This document shows positions 1 through 7,790 of a stretch of DNA of 64,000 nucleotides, piece by piece. The DNA is from Arenibacter troitsensis (GTDB taxonomy: Bacteria > Bacteroidota > Bacteroidia > Flavobacteriales > Flavobacteriaceae): NCBI RefSeq assembly GCF_900177645.1, contig NZ_FXAO01000001.1:584712-648711 (forward strand). Direction: 5' to 3'. Both the position numbers and the translations under genes were made by a program. Numbering within the stretch: position 1 is the first letter of the stretch; every line of letters starts with the position of its first letter. Under the pieces are notes generated by a model. The model was not told the DNA's origin. It did no database searches and saw nothing but the letters and a program-made list of their open reading frames with translations.

Positions 1-10
1 TTTTTCCTTA

Positions 11-45
11 AAAAAAGAACCACGCCTAAAAAGACGTGGTTTCTT
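11..45 (-). terminator. Rho-independent terminator of the tRNA-Arg gene
   Basis: An inverted repeat (AAGAACCACG at 15-24 and its near complement at 35-45) lies just downstream of the minus-strand tRNA. On the minus strand it is followed by a run of U (the A-run at 11-16 on the plus strand). Confidence 0.6.
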
Positions 46-53
46 GCTTGTAG

Positions 54-127
54 TGACCTCGACAGGATTCAAACCTGTAACCTTCTGAGCCGTAATCAGA
101 TGCGCTATTCAGTTGCGCCACGAGGCC
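54..127 (-). tRNA. tRNA-Arg (anticodon ACG)
   Basis: On the minus strand the sequence folds as a 74-nt tRNA. It has acceptor arm GGCCTCG/CGAGGTC, a D-arm containing TGGCGCAACTGAATAGCGCA, a five-pair anticodon stem with loop TTACGGC (anticodon ACG), and a T-arm with the TTTGAATC type loop. No CCA end is encoded. A-34 in this anticodon is normally deaminated to inosine so that CGU, CGC and CGA are read. Confidence 0.95.
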
Positions 128-162
128 ATTATAAAAATTCATTTTTCCCGTTTAACGGGCTG

Positions 163-193
163 CAAATATATTTCTTTTTAAATTTACCACAAA
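163..193 (-). promoter_or_regulatory. Bacteroidetes-type promoter of tRNA-Arg
   Basis: The minus strand reads TTTG (190-193), then exactly 19 bases, then TATATTTG (163-170). This matches the Bacteroidetes housekeeping sigma consensus TTTG-N19-TAnnTTTG. Transcription should start near 156, about 30 bases before the mature tRNA. A 13-bp palindrome, CCCGTTTAACGGG (147-159), sits at the predicted start point. Confidence 0.75.
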
Positions 194-212
194 ATTACAG
201 CAACCAAAATAA

Positions 213-725
213 ATGGATTTAAAGAAATATGTTCGGGATATCCCGGATTTCCCGGAAGAAGGAATCTCCTTTAAAGATATTACTCCCCTGTTACAAGACG
301 CTGACGCCTTGGCGAGCGCGGCCGATGCCCTTTTTGAACTGATCAAAAATAAAAAGGTAGATAAAGTGGTGGGTATGGAGAGTCGGGGATTTTTCTTTGC
401 ACCCCTATTGGCAACCCGTCTTAATGCCGGCTTTGTCCCGGTAAGAAAGCGTGGAAAATTACCGCATCAAATAATTAGTGAACCCTATGCCTTGGAATAT
501 GGTACGGATGTACTGGAAATTCACGTGGATAGTATATTGAAAGGGGAGAAAGTACTTATTCATGATGATGTCCTGGCTACCGGAGGGACAGCAAAAGCCG
601 TTTGTAAACTAATAGAAAAGTTGGGCGGAGAGGTTGTACAGTGCAACTTTTTATTGGAACTTAAATTTTTAAAGGGCAGGGACAAATTATCCGGCTATAG
701 TGTAGAGGCCCTAATACAATATTAG
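213..725 (+). CDS. apt: adenine phosphoribosyltransferase
   Basis: Cytosolic purine-salvage enzyme that converts adenine and PRPP to AMP and pyrophosphate. The 170-residue length is normal for Apt. The PRPP-binding loop is clear at residues 114-127, where the DDVLATGGTA core matches the type I phosphoribosyltransferase signature. The N-terminal FPEEGISFKDITPLL segment and the ESRGF segment near 56-60 are also typical. The ATG at 213 gives the conserved N-terminus. The gene stands alone between the tRNA-Arg gene (opposite strand) and a small minus-strand gene whose stop overlaps the apt stop. Confidence 0.95.
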   Translation: MDLKKYVRDIPDFPEEGISFKDITPLLQDADALASAADALFELIKNKKVDKVVGMESRGFFFAPLLATRLNAGFVPVRKRGKLPHQIISEPYALEYGTDVLEIHVDSILKGEKVLIHDDVLATGGTAKAVCKLIEKLGGEVVQCNFLLELKFLKGRDKLSGYSVEALIQY

Positions 726-874
726 TCCAAGGCATTGGTGGTTACCAAGTAACGCCAACCTATAATTGCCATCTGCATTTTTGTGGCTTTGGAAAGGTCC
801 AGCTGTTTTTTTGAATAGGAGGGCAATACCAACTTGTTCAATTTTGCCAAAAGTTTAAAGAAAGCTTTTTTCAT
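722..874 (-). CDS. small conserved basic protein (50 aa)
   Basis: A complete 50-codon ORF from ATG (872-874) to TAA (722-724). It begins MKKAFFKLLAKLNK and ends GWRYLVTTNALD. It is lysine-rich and amphipathic in its N-terminal half, with a tryptophan-containing hydrophobic stretch (MAIIGWRYLV) near the end. From memory, similar roughly 50-residue proteins are common in Flavobacteriaceae and are sometimes labelled SsrA-binding protein. It is far too short for SmpB and lacks its fold, so that name should not be trusted. Its stop overlaps the apt stop tail-to-tail by four bases. Function unknown. Confidence 0.7.
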   Translation of the reverse strand: MKKAFFKLLAKLNKLVLPSYSKKQLDLSKATKMQMAIIGWRYLVTTNALD

Positions 875-1055
875 CCGATACAATTATTTTTTTTGGGTTA
901 ACTCCGAAAGTTAAAGGCCTGTGTTTATCGTGTTACAAATATAGGGACTATGTGGTATATAAGGGATATGGTTATGCAGTAGTGGTTAAAAAGCACTTTG
1001 AAATGGAGGGCATCATCGATAAAGTGCGTTATGGACCATAAGATATTCCCCAAAT

Positions 1056-1086
1056 ATTGTGAGTTTTAGAATAAAACGTATTTTTG
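1056..1086 (+). promoter_or_regulatory. ndk promoter
   Basis: ATTG (1056-1059), 19 bases, then TATTTTTG (1079-1086): a consensus -7 element with a one-mismatch -33 element (consensus TTTG). The predicted start point near 1093 lies after the in-frame upstream start at 1059. This supports the ATG at 1104 as the real ndk start. Confidence 0.7.
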
Positions 1087-1103
1087 CGCAAAATTATAGA
1101 GTA

Positions 1104-1523
1104 ATGAGCACAAACAGAACTTTTACCATGATTAAGCCCGATGCCGTTGAGAATGGACATATCGGTGGAATTTTGGATAAAATAACTTCGGCCGGATTCA
1201 AAATCGTGGCAATGAAATATACGCAATTGAGCAGAAGGGATGCACAGGCGTTTTATGCAATACATAAGGAGCGTCCTTTTTTTGGGGAATTGGTCGATTT
1301 TATGACCAGAGGGCCCATTGTATCTGCTATCCTTGAAAAGGATAATGCGGTAGAAGATTTTCGTGCCTTGATCGGGGCAACAAACCCTGCTGATGCAGCA
1401 GAAGGGACTATAAGAAAATTGTTCGCTACATCAATAGCAGAGAATGCAGTGCATGGTTCTGATAGTGATGAAAATGCTGCCATTGAGGGTGCCTTTCATT
1501 TTGCTGGAAGGGAAATCTTTTAA
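1104..1523 (+). CDS. ndk: nucleoside diphosphate kinase
   Basis: Transfers the gamma phosphate between nucleoside triphosphates and diphosphates through a phosphohistidine. The protein has 139 residues, the normal size. It contains the KPDAV nucleotide-binding start (K11), a GGILDKI segment, RPFF near 57-60, and the active-site histidine H117 in NAVHGSDS. An upstream in-frame start at 1059 exists, but it would overlap the promoter and add residues not found in the family. A bidirectional terminator follows. Confidence 0.95.
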   Translation: MSTNRTFTMIKPDAVENGHIGGILDKITSAGFKIVAMKYTQLSRRDAQAFYAIHKERPFFGELVDFMTRGPIVSAILEKDNAVEDFRALIGATNPADAAEGTIRKLFATSIAENAVHGSDSDENAAIEGAFHFAGREIF

Positions 1524-1540
1524 GGACATTATACATGTAG

Positions 1541-1579
1541 AACAAAAAAACCACGCCCTTGGGCGTGGTTTTTTTTGTT
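1541..1579. terminator. bidirectional Rho-independent terminator
   Basis: A GC-rich stem (CCACGCCC with GGGCGTGG) is flanked by seven A on the left and eight T on the right. It therefore terminates ndk on the plus strand and the recF-side genes on the minus strand. Confidence 0.9.
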
Positions 1580-1595
1580 CTATTATAAAGGAAGT

Positions 1596-1892
1596 TTATC
1601 TAAGAACAATTTTTGTGATTAGATCCTTGCCCAATTCCTCGTTCAATAATTTTATGATCTTTGATTTGCCCAGGCTTAGTTCCTCTCTTAGTACGGAGGA
1701 AGAAAGCGATACGAAAAGGGTGTCGTTCCGCAATTCTATGGCGGTGGTATAGTTGTTAACGCCATTACCCATGAGATTTTTCCAGGCTTCCCGTGCATTA
1801 ACGCGGTCCATTCCTTTTTGTAATTTATTTTCAGAAATAAATTCCTGTAAGGCTTCCCCAAGCCGAAGGTTGTCGTTTTTTCTCTTAGCCAT
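1596..1892 (-). CDS. DUF721 / DciA-like protein
   Basis: A 98-residue protein with the DUF721 pattern: an N-terminal helix with LGEALQEFISENKLQ, then the REAWKNLMG segment, then the alternating strand pattern LRNDTLFVSLSSSVLREEL. The family includes DciA, which loads or assists the replicative helicase DnaB in bacteria that lack DnaC. It is the last gene of a minus-strand run behind recF and a lipoprotein gene (2-nt gap), so it sits next to another DNA-maintenance gene. A helicase-loading role here is inference. Confidence 0.8.
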   Translation of the reverse strand: MAKRKNDNLRLGEALQEFISENKLQKGMDRVNAREAWKNLMGNGVNNYTTAIELRNDTLFVSLSSSVLREELSLGKSKIIKLLNEELGKDLITKIVLR

Positions 1893-1894
1893 TT

Positions 1895-2311
1895 TTACTC
1901 AATATTAATGGGTTGAAATCTTTTGTAGTGGTATTTTATGTTTTCCTCACTTAGAACTGTAAAATTATTCTCCGATAGATTCACAATTTTTTCATGCCAT
2001 TCACTTAGTTCTGTTTTATAGTTTAAGGTGAAAACCCCATTGTTTTCATAAATGGTAAACAATTCTGCATCATTGGAAGTAATGTAGGTGCCACTAAAAT
2101 TTGGCTGTACCTTTTTTCGATATCCCTTTAGGTCGTTTATTTCAATATAATCTATGCTGGTATTCACCACATATTCCTTCTCGGAACCGTCTGGAAAAGT
2201 AACTTTTTCTATCTCCCAGTAGCCGTTCAAATAGGGTAAATCCAATTTTTCCACCTTATTTTTACAGGCAGCCAGGCCAATTAAGGCAACTAAAATATAA
2301 ACATATCGCAT
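1895..2311 (-). CDS. putative lipoprotein, lipocalin-like size
   Basis: A 138-residue protein with a short hydrophobic signal and the lipobox LAAC (C16), so it is predicted to be lipidated and envelope-anchored. The rest resembles small flavobacterial lipoproteins: YLNGYWEIEKVTFPDGSEKEY, then alternating beta-strand-like segments with a final KYHYKRFQPI. It is packed between recF (1-nt gap) and the DUF721 gene, a location more consistent with shared transcription than shared function. Specific role unknown. Confidence 0.75.
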   Translation of the reverse strand: MRYVYILVALIGLAACKNKVEKLDLPYLNGYWEIEKVTFPDGSEKEYVVNTSIDYIEINDLKGYRKKVQPNFSGTYITSNDAELFTIYENNGVFTLNYKTELSEWHEKIVNLSENNFTVLSEENIKYHYKRFQPINIE

Positions 2312-2312
2312 A

Positions 2313-3392
2313 CTACAACTTAAATATTTTATAGGATTGATGTATTTTTTTTACAACTTCCTCGGTTCTGTCGGCATGGGTATCACTCAGGAATATTTGA
2401 CCAAAATTTTCTTCATCTACCAAATTAATGATTTGGGCCACCCGGTTTTCGTCCAATTTGTCAAAAATATCATCCAAAAGTAACAAGGGGGTAGTACCCG
2501 CCTGTTTTTTTATAAAATAGAATTGTGCCAGTTTTAGGGCGATCAAGAATGATTTCTGCTGCCCCTGACTCCCAAATTTTTTTATAGGGTGACCATCTAT
2601 CTCAAAGTTCAGGTCGTCTTTATGCGTGCCCACACTGGTGTATTGGAGGGCCTTATCTTTTTCTAGATTCCGCTCCAATAAAGTTAAGAGTTCGTCATCC
2701 AATAATTTACTGTCATATGTTAAATTTACGGGTTCTTTTCCACCAGAAATGGCGAGATACTGTTCCTTGAAAATAGGGATGAACTCTTCCAGGAATTCGG
2801 ACCTTTTATGGAATATGATACTTCCGTATTCCTGTAGTTGCTCATTATAGATAGCCAGTGTGGTTTTGTCAAAAGTCTGGTTAACCGCAAAATACTTTAG
2901 AAGGGAATTTCTCTGACTAAGGGTTTTGTTGTATTTGATGAGACTGTGTAAGTATTCCTTGTCGGATTGGCTAATTACACCATCCATAAACTTGCGTCTG
3001 GTTTCACTACCTTCAATGATAAGATCGCGGTCTGCCGGAGAAATAATGACCAAGGGTAAAAAACCAATATGGTCGGAGAATTTGTCATAAGCCTTTCCGT
3101 TGCGTTTGATGATTTTTTTCATCCCCTTTTTAAGGCTGCAGAGAATCCTTTCTTCCCTGTCATTTTTTTGAAATTCCCCATCTATCACAAAAAAATCCTC
3201 TTCGTGTTTTATGTTTTGGGTGGCCACGGGATTAAAGTAGCTTTTTCCAAAGGAAAGATGGTAAATGGCATCCAAAACATTGGTTTTGCCTACCCCATTG
3301 TCGCCCACAAAACAATTTATTTTAGCATCGAAATCGAAATTTTCGGATGCAAAGTTTTTATAATTAATAAGTGATAATTTCTTTAGAAACAT
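2313..3392 (-). CDS. recF: DNA replication and repair protein RecF
   Basis: An SMC-like ATPase that helps load RecA at single-stranded gaps. The length is 359 residues, normal for RecF. The N-terminus carries LSLINYKNF and the Walker A motif GDNGVGKT (residues 30-37). The C-terminal part carries the ABC-type signature GSQGQQKS and the Walker B region [16 protein letters not shown] -7-like element (TATTTTTG on the minus strand, 3445-3452) lies about 55 bases upstream of the ATG. The gene is divergent from the TPR protein gene. Confidence 0.95.
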   Translation of the reverse strand: MFLKKLSLINYKNFASENFDFDAKINCFVGDNGVGKTNVLDAIYHLSFGKSYFNPVATQNIKHEEDFFVIDGEFQKNDREERILCSLKKGMKKIIKRNGKAYDKFSDHIGFLPLVIISPADRDLIIEGSETRRKFMDGVISQSDKEYLHSLIKYNKTLSQRNSLLKYFAVNQTFDKTTLAIYNEQLQEYGSIIFHKRSEFLEEFIPIFKEQYLAISGGKEPVNLTYDSKLLDDELLTLLERNLEKDKALQYTSVGTHKDDLNFEIDGHPIKKFGSQGQQKSFLIALKLAQFYFIKKQAGTTPLLLLDDIFDKLDENRVAQIINLVDEENFGQIFLSDTHADRTEEVVKKIHQSYKIFKL

Positions 3393-3517
3393 TCTGGCTT
3401 GAAAAATATTTATTTTTTAATCCTCCCGGAAACTATAAATTATCCAAAAATAACGAATAAATACCCGTTCGGTTTTGGATAAAAACTTTATTTTTGCGCG
3501 ATTAATAAAATTCAAAA

Positions 3518-4282
3518 ATGGCAACATACAAGAAAAGAGGTTTTAAACCTAAAAATAAAGAGGAGGAGATTTTGTTGGATGAGCAGGAAAGTACAACTGC
3601 AGAAGTATTTAGTTCGCTGGATGAAGGTGCTTCCAGATCGGAGGAATGGGTTTCCAGAAATCAAAATTATATTCTTGGTGTCATTGGGGTGATTGCCGTG
3701 GCCGTTTTGGGCTATTTGGCATATTTTCAGTTTGTGGAGAAGCCAAAGGAGGCAAGTGCTGCCAATGAAATGTTATATCCCCAGCAATATTTTGACCAGG
3801 CTTTATCGGCTACGGCCGAAAAGGATTCCCTCTTTACCCTGGCCTTGAACGGGGCAGAAGGTAAGTATGGGTTTTTGGATATCATAGAAGAGTACAACGG
3901 TACTCCTGCCGCCAATTTAGCCAAATATTCTGCAGGCATGGCGTTTTTAAACATGCAAAAGTACGATGAGGCCATTAAGTATTTGGAAGGTTTTTCTTCA
4001 GATGATATGGTCTTGGGTGCATTGGCCAAAGGGGGATTGGGAGATGCTTTCTTGCAATTGAACCAACCAGGTGATGCATTGGGGTACTACGAACAGGCCT
4101 TTGCCCATAGTGCCAACGATTTTACTACGCCAAAATTCTTATACAAAGCGGGTGTTACTGCATTGGAATTAAAAGAAAATAGCAAGGCTCTTAAATACTT
4201 CCAAAGGATAAAGGATGAATATCCAAGCTCTGAAGAGGCTAGGACAATAGATGCTTTTATAGGTAAGGCAAAAAACAACTAG
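3518..4282 (+). CDS. tetratricopeptide-repeat membrane protein (YfgM-like)
   Basis: A 254-residue protein with a basic N-terminus, one membrane segment (about 51-71, ILGVIGVIAVAVLGYLAYF), then TPR-type helical repeats (for example near 140-240, GDAFLQLNQPGDALGYYEQAF). The layout is that of YfgM-like tetratricopeptide proteins associated with the Sec/chaperone machinery at the inner membrane. The gene has a TATTTTTG -7-like element at 3489-3496 and is followed after 1 nt by ribH, so the two are probably co-transcribed. The exact partner is not shown by the sequence. Confidence 0.75.
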   Translation: MATYKKRGFKPKNKEEEILLDEQESTTAEVFSSLDEGASRSEEWVSRNQNYILGVIGVIAVAVLGYLAYFQFVEKPKEASAANEMLYPQQYFDQALSATAEKDSLFTLALNGAEGKYGFLDIIEEYNGTPAANLAKYSAGMAFLNMQKYDEAIKYLEGFSSDDMVLGALAKGGLGDAFLQLNQPGDALGYYEQAFAHSANDFTTPKFLYKAGVTALELKENSKALKYFQRIKDEYPSSEEARTIDAFIGKAKNN

Positions 4283-4283
4283 T

Positions 4284-4763
4284 ATGGCTACGGCTAATAA
4301 AAATTTATCGGCTTACGATAAAACAACAATCCCAAATGCGAAGGATCTTCGGTTTGGGATTGTTGTTTCAGAATGGAACGAGGCAATTACGGAAGGACTT
4401 TATGAAGGTGCAATGGAGGCACTTTTGGATTGTGGCGCCAAGACGGAAAATATTATTCGATGGAACGTTCCGGGAAGTTTTGAGCTGCCCTTTGGTGCCA
4501 AGAAATTGATCGAAACCAAGCCGGTCGACGCGGTAATTGCTATTGGAAGCGTAATTCAGGGGGAGACCAAGCATTTCGATTTTGTTTGTAGTGCTACTGC
4601 CCAAGGGATAATGGACTTAAATGTAAGGACCCAAGTACCTGTTATTTTTTGTGTGCTAACGGACAACAATATGCAGCAGGCTATAGATAGAAGTGGGGGT
4701 AAACATGGCAATAAAGGCGCCGAGGCAGCTATAGCGGCCATAAAGATGGCAAGCCTAGGCTAG
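4284..4763 (+). CDS. ribH: 6,7-dimethyl-8-ribityllumazine synthase
   Basis: Penultimate enzyme of riboflavin synthesis. It condenses 5-amino-6-ribitylaminouracil with 3,4-dihydroxy-2-butanone 4-phosphate. The protein has 159 residues. Recognisable family segments are GIVVSEWNEAIT (aromatic W31 at the substrate pocket), the VPGSFELPFGAKKL stretch (62-75), and GSVIQGETKHFDFV with the catalytic histidine H97. It starts 1 nt after the TPR gene. No other rib gene is present in this window. Confidence 0.95.
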   Translation: MATANKNLSAYDKTTIPNAKDLRFGIVVSEWNEAITEGLYEGAMEALLDCGAKTENIIRWNVPGSFELPFGAKKLIETKPVDAVIAIGSVIQGETKHFDFVCSATAQGIMDLNVRTQVPVIFCVLTDNNMQQAIDRSGGKHGNKGAEAAIAAIKMASLG

Positions 4764-4877
4764 CGCTCTTGTAATTTTCTTTATTGAGCTTGTTGTTTAT
4801 GACGGAAAATAGGCGTCTTTCCTATAATTGTTAACATTTTTTAGCAAGGGATTTAAGGCATGTTTTTTGTTTTTGAG

Positions 4878-4885
4878 TAACTTTG
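4878..4885 (+). promoter_or_regulatory. -7 element TAACTTTG before the 96-aa membrane protein gene
   Basis: TAACTTTG matches TAnnTTTG and lies 14 bases before the ATG at 4900. No convincing -33 TTTG is found at the usual spacing. It argues for starting the downstream gene at 4900 rather than at the in-frame codon at 4828. Confidence 0.4.
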
Positions 4886-4899
4886 AAACTATAAGCATT

Positions 4900-5190
4900 A
4901 TGGGAAAGTTTTCGAAATTACGTAAAAATAAAAAGTTCAATTATACACCTCGCTACTACGATGATAAAGGTGAGGGAAGTCCGTACAAAATAGAGCATAA
5001 ACTGGACAAATTCAGACCTACTATGGATGGTCGTAGTGGGCTTAAAGGCAAGTTCGGTAGGGCTATGGACGATTTAAAACGATCCGGAAGCCGAAATCAA
5101 AAAATTAGAACCCTTATAATAATTGCCATCCTGATTCTTATTTTTCTTTATATCATAGATTTCGATCTATCTATCTTTACAACTCGATAA
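4900..5190 (+). CDS. small C-terminally anchored membrane protein
   Basis: 96 residues. The first two thirds are very basic and charged (MGKFSKLRKNKKFNYTPRYY). The end is a single hydrophobic helix (about 69-87). It is therefore likely a tail-anchored inner-membrane protein with a cytosolic basic domain. Homologues between ribH and mutL in flavobacteria are, as far as I recall, sometimes labelled as a riboflavin synthase subunit. Nothing in the sequence supports that, and the label probably comes from the neighbour. Its stop TAA overlaps the mutL ATG (TAATG), suggesting translational coupling with mutL. Function unknown. Confidence 0.7.
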   Translation: MGKFSKLRKNKKFNYTPRYYDDKGEGSPYKIEHKLDKFRPTMDGRSGLKGKFGRAMDDLKRSGSRNQKIRTLIIIAILILIFLYIIDFDLSIFTTR

Positions 5191-7043
5191 TGGCAGATAT
5201 TATTAAGCTTTTGCCAGACCATGTTGCCAATCAAATTGCCGCAGGGGAAGTAGTTCAACGTCCTGCCTCGGTAGTGAAGGAGCTTATGGAAAATGCTATC
5301 GATGCTGGGGCTTCTACCATAAAATTGGTGGTAAAGGACGGTGGAAAGACACTTATTCAGGTAATTGATGATGGCGTAGGGATGAGCGTTACCGATGCCC
5401 GACTTAGTTTTGAGCGACACGCAACATCCAAGATACAGAAGGCGGAGGATCTATTTCAGTTGAATACCAAAGGTTTTAGGGGAGAGGCCTTGGCCTCCAT
5501 TGCTGCTATTGCCCATGTGGAAATGCAAACAAGGACAGCGGAGGATGAGGTGGCCACGCATATAAAGATTGAGGGCAGTAAGATTATTTCACAAGAAGTG
5601 ACCGTGGCCCCAAAGGGGACATCCATGATGGTGAAGAATTTGTTTTTTAATATTCCTGCCAGACGAAATTTCCTAAAATCCAACAATGTGGAACTTCGTC
5701 ATATTATGGATGAATTTCACAGAGTGGCCTTGGCCCATTCATCGATCAATTTCCATTTTTACAATAACGGTAGTGAATTGTTCAACCTGCCTACTTCCAA
5801 CAATAGACAGCGTATAGTGAATATATTTGGTGCCAAGACCAATGAAAAGTTGGTGCCGGTAAACGAGGATACCCAGGTCGTACAGATTAGCGGTTATATA
5901 AGTAAGCCGGAATATGCCAAGAAGAGTAGGGGAGAGCAATTCTTTTTTGTAAACAACAGGTTTATAAAAAGCCCATACTTGCATCACGCTATTTTGGGAG
6001 CTTTTGATGGACTTATTAAAAAAGAGAACCATCCAGGTTATTTTTTGTATTTAACCGTGGACCCTGGTTCTATCGATATCAATATCCATCCCACTAAAAC
6101 GGAAATTAAATTTGATGACGAGCATACCCTGTATGCCATCTTAAGGTCTACCGTGAAACACAGTTTGGGACAATTCAATGTAATCCCGTCCTTGGATTTT
6201 GAGCAGGACCAAAATCTGGAAACTCCATATAGCTACAAGGATAAATCGGCAGAATTGCCAAGAATTAACGTAGATTCCAGTTTTAATCCTTTTAAGGAAA
6301 GTTCGGGAAGCGGAACCGCACAGAGGCCCACCTTTCATAAACAGCATACAAAAAGTTGGGACAGCCTCTATGTAGGTATGGAATCCAATTTAGGGAAGAA
6401 TTCAGGATTTAGCAGTGTAAGCTTTGAATCAGATACTATTACAGGTTCTATTTTTGAGAATAAAAAAGAGCTTATAGACACCGGTACCACCACTTTTCAA
6501 TTAAGGAGAAAATACGTGGTGACCACGATAAAATCCGGTATGGTGGTCATAGATCAAAGTAGGGCCCATCAACGGGTACTCTATGAGAAGTTTTTGAAGA
6601 ACATCACCATCAAGGAGGCAGTTAGCCAACAATTGTTATTTCCCTTATCTTTGACATTTTCCAAATCCGATTGTGCTATTATCGAGGAAATCCAGGATAG
6701 CTTAACCACGGTAGGTTTTGTTTTTGATAATATCGGTGAAGAAGAGGTGACGGTTACAGGGGTGCCCTTGTCCGTCCCCGAAAGTGAGGTAGGTATTATA
6801 CTAGATCAATTGATATCGGATTATCAGCAGGATTTTGTGGTCGATGGCTTTTCGCAGACAGATATACTGGCAAAAACCTTGGCCAAATCCTTGTCGGTTA
6901 AAACAGGGGAGATATTGGACAGTGATTCCCAATTGGCCTTGGTAAACGATCTGTTTGCCTGTAAGGAATCTGGGGTAAGTCCTTTTAATAAGCCAATATA
7001 CGTCACCATTACAGAGGACGATATTGATAAAAAATTTATATAA
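5190..7043 (+). CDS. mutL: DNA mismatch repair protein MutL
   Basis: 617 residues. The N-terminal GHKL ATPase is intact: ELMENAIDAG, DDGVGM and GFRGEAL motifs, and NNRFIKSP in the transducer domain. The C-terminal dimerisation domain begins near residue 430. At the usual endonuclease motif DQHA(x)2E(x)4E it reads DQSRAHQRVLYE. At the ACR motif it reads LAKS. The CPHGRP motif is replaced by VSPFNKP. The main metal ligands therefore appear to be missing, and this MutL is probably a non-nicking form. The gene is coupled to the upstream small membrane protein gene (TAATG) and followed immediately by two rhomboid genes. Confidence 0.95.
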   Translation: MADIIKLLPDHVANQIAAGEVVQRPASVVKELMENAIDAGASTIKLVVKDGGKTLIQVIDDGVGMSVTDARLSFERHATSKIQKAEDLFQLNTKGFRGEALASIAAIAHVEMQTRTAEDEVATHIKIEGSKIISQEVTVAPKGTSMMVKNLFFNIPARRNFLKSNNVELRHIMDEFHRVALAHSSINFHFYNNGSELFNLPTSNNRQRIVNIFGAKTNEKLVPVNEDTQVVQISGYISKPEYAKKSRGEQFFFVNNRFIKSPYLHHAILGAFDGLIKKENHPGYFLYLTVDPGSIDINIHPTKTEIKFDDEHTLYAILRSTVKHSLGQFNVIPSLDFEQDQNLETPYSYKDKSAELPRINVDSSFNPFKESSGSGTAQRPTFHKQHTKSWDSLYVGMESNLGKNSGFSSVSFESDTITGSIFENKKELIDTGTTTFQLRRKYVVTTIKSGMVVIDQSRAHQRVLYEKFLKNITIKEAVSQQLLFPLSLTFSKSDCAIIEEIQDSLTTVGFVFDNIGEEEVTVTGVPLSVPESEVGIILDQLISDYQQDFVVDGFSQTDILAKTLAKSLSVKTGEILDSDSQLALVNDLFACKESGVSPFNKPIYVTITEDDIDKKFI

Positions 7044-7790
7044 ATGGGTAGAATTACGGACGCAGTAAAACATTTGATAATAATAAATGTGTTGTTTTTT
7101 GTGGCAACCCAGTTATATGGGGATCAAATGTACCAATGGTTTTCACTTTGGTTTCCGAAGAATGAAAATTTTGGATTTTGGCAGGTTATATCCCATATGT
7201 TTATGCATGGTGGGTTTATGCATATTTTGTTCAATATGTATGCGCTATGGGCCTTTGGTTCCCCGCTGGAACGCATGTGGGGAAGAAATAAATTTTTCTT
7301 CTTTTATTTCTCGGCCGGAATTGGGGCCGCGTTGATCCATACAGGCGTAAATTACTATTACTTTAATCAGGGAATGGATGCACTGATTAACGCCGGTATT
7401 CCAAAAGAACAGATAATAGAAATTATTACAGGGGGTAAATACAGCCCCAGCTGGTACGATGTGGCCTCCAAGAGTACCATAGATAATTTTTTGGGAGCCT
7501 TTAATACTCCCGCGGTAGGAGCCTCTGGTGCCATATATGGTGTTTTGGTTGCCTTTGGTATGTCTTACCCCAACAGTGAGCTTTTCCTAATGTTTATTCC
7601 AGTGCCCGTAAAGGCCAAGTACTTTATCCCGGTACTCATCGGACTTGATCTGTTCTCAGGGGTAACGGGCTATTCAATTTTTGGCAATGGAATAGCGCAT
7701 TTTGCCCATGTGGGCGGGGCGCTGTTCGGGTTTATTATGATGTGGTATTGGAAAAAAAATCAGTTCAACAACAATCGCTGGGACAGATAA
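7044..7790 (+). CDS. rhomboid family intramembrane serine protease (first copy)
   Basis: 248 residues with six or so membrane segments. The catalytic dyad is intact: S161 in GASGA and H222 in AHVGG. The oxyanion-side HILFN pattern (H60, N64) precedes the first catalytic helix. The protein should cleave transmembrane substrates inside the inner membrane. An insertion between membrane segments (about 103-150) is larger than in the second copy. It begins directly after the mutL stop, and its stop overlaps the start of a second rhomboid gene. Confidence 0.9.
   Translation: MGRITDAVKHLIIINVLFFVATQLYGDQMYQWFSLWFPKNENFGFWQVISHMFMHGGFMHILFNMYALWAFGSPLERMWGRNKFFFFYFSAGIGAALIHTGVNYYYFNQGMDALINAGIPKEQIIEIITGGKYSPSWYDVASKSTIDNFLGAFNTPAVGASGAIYGVLVAFGMSYPNSELFLMFIPVPVKAKYFIPVLIGLDLFSGVTGYSIFGNGIAHFAHVGGALFGFIMMWYWKKNQFNNNRWDR

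Noticed and set aside
722-874. SmpB (SsrA-binding protein)
   Set aside because: Only 50 residues and no OB-fold motifs; SmpB is about 150 residues.
4900-5190. Riboflavin synthase subunit
   Set aside because: The 96-residue basic protein with a C-terminal helix has no lumazine or riboflavin synthase motif; ribH is separate and complete.
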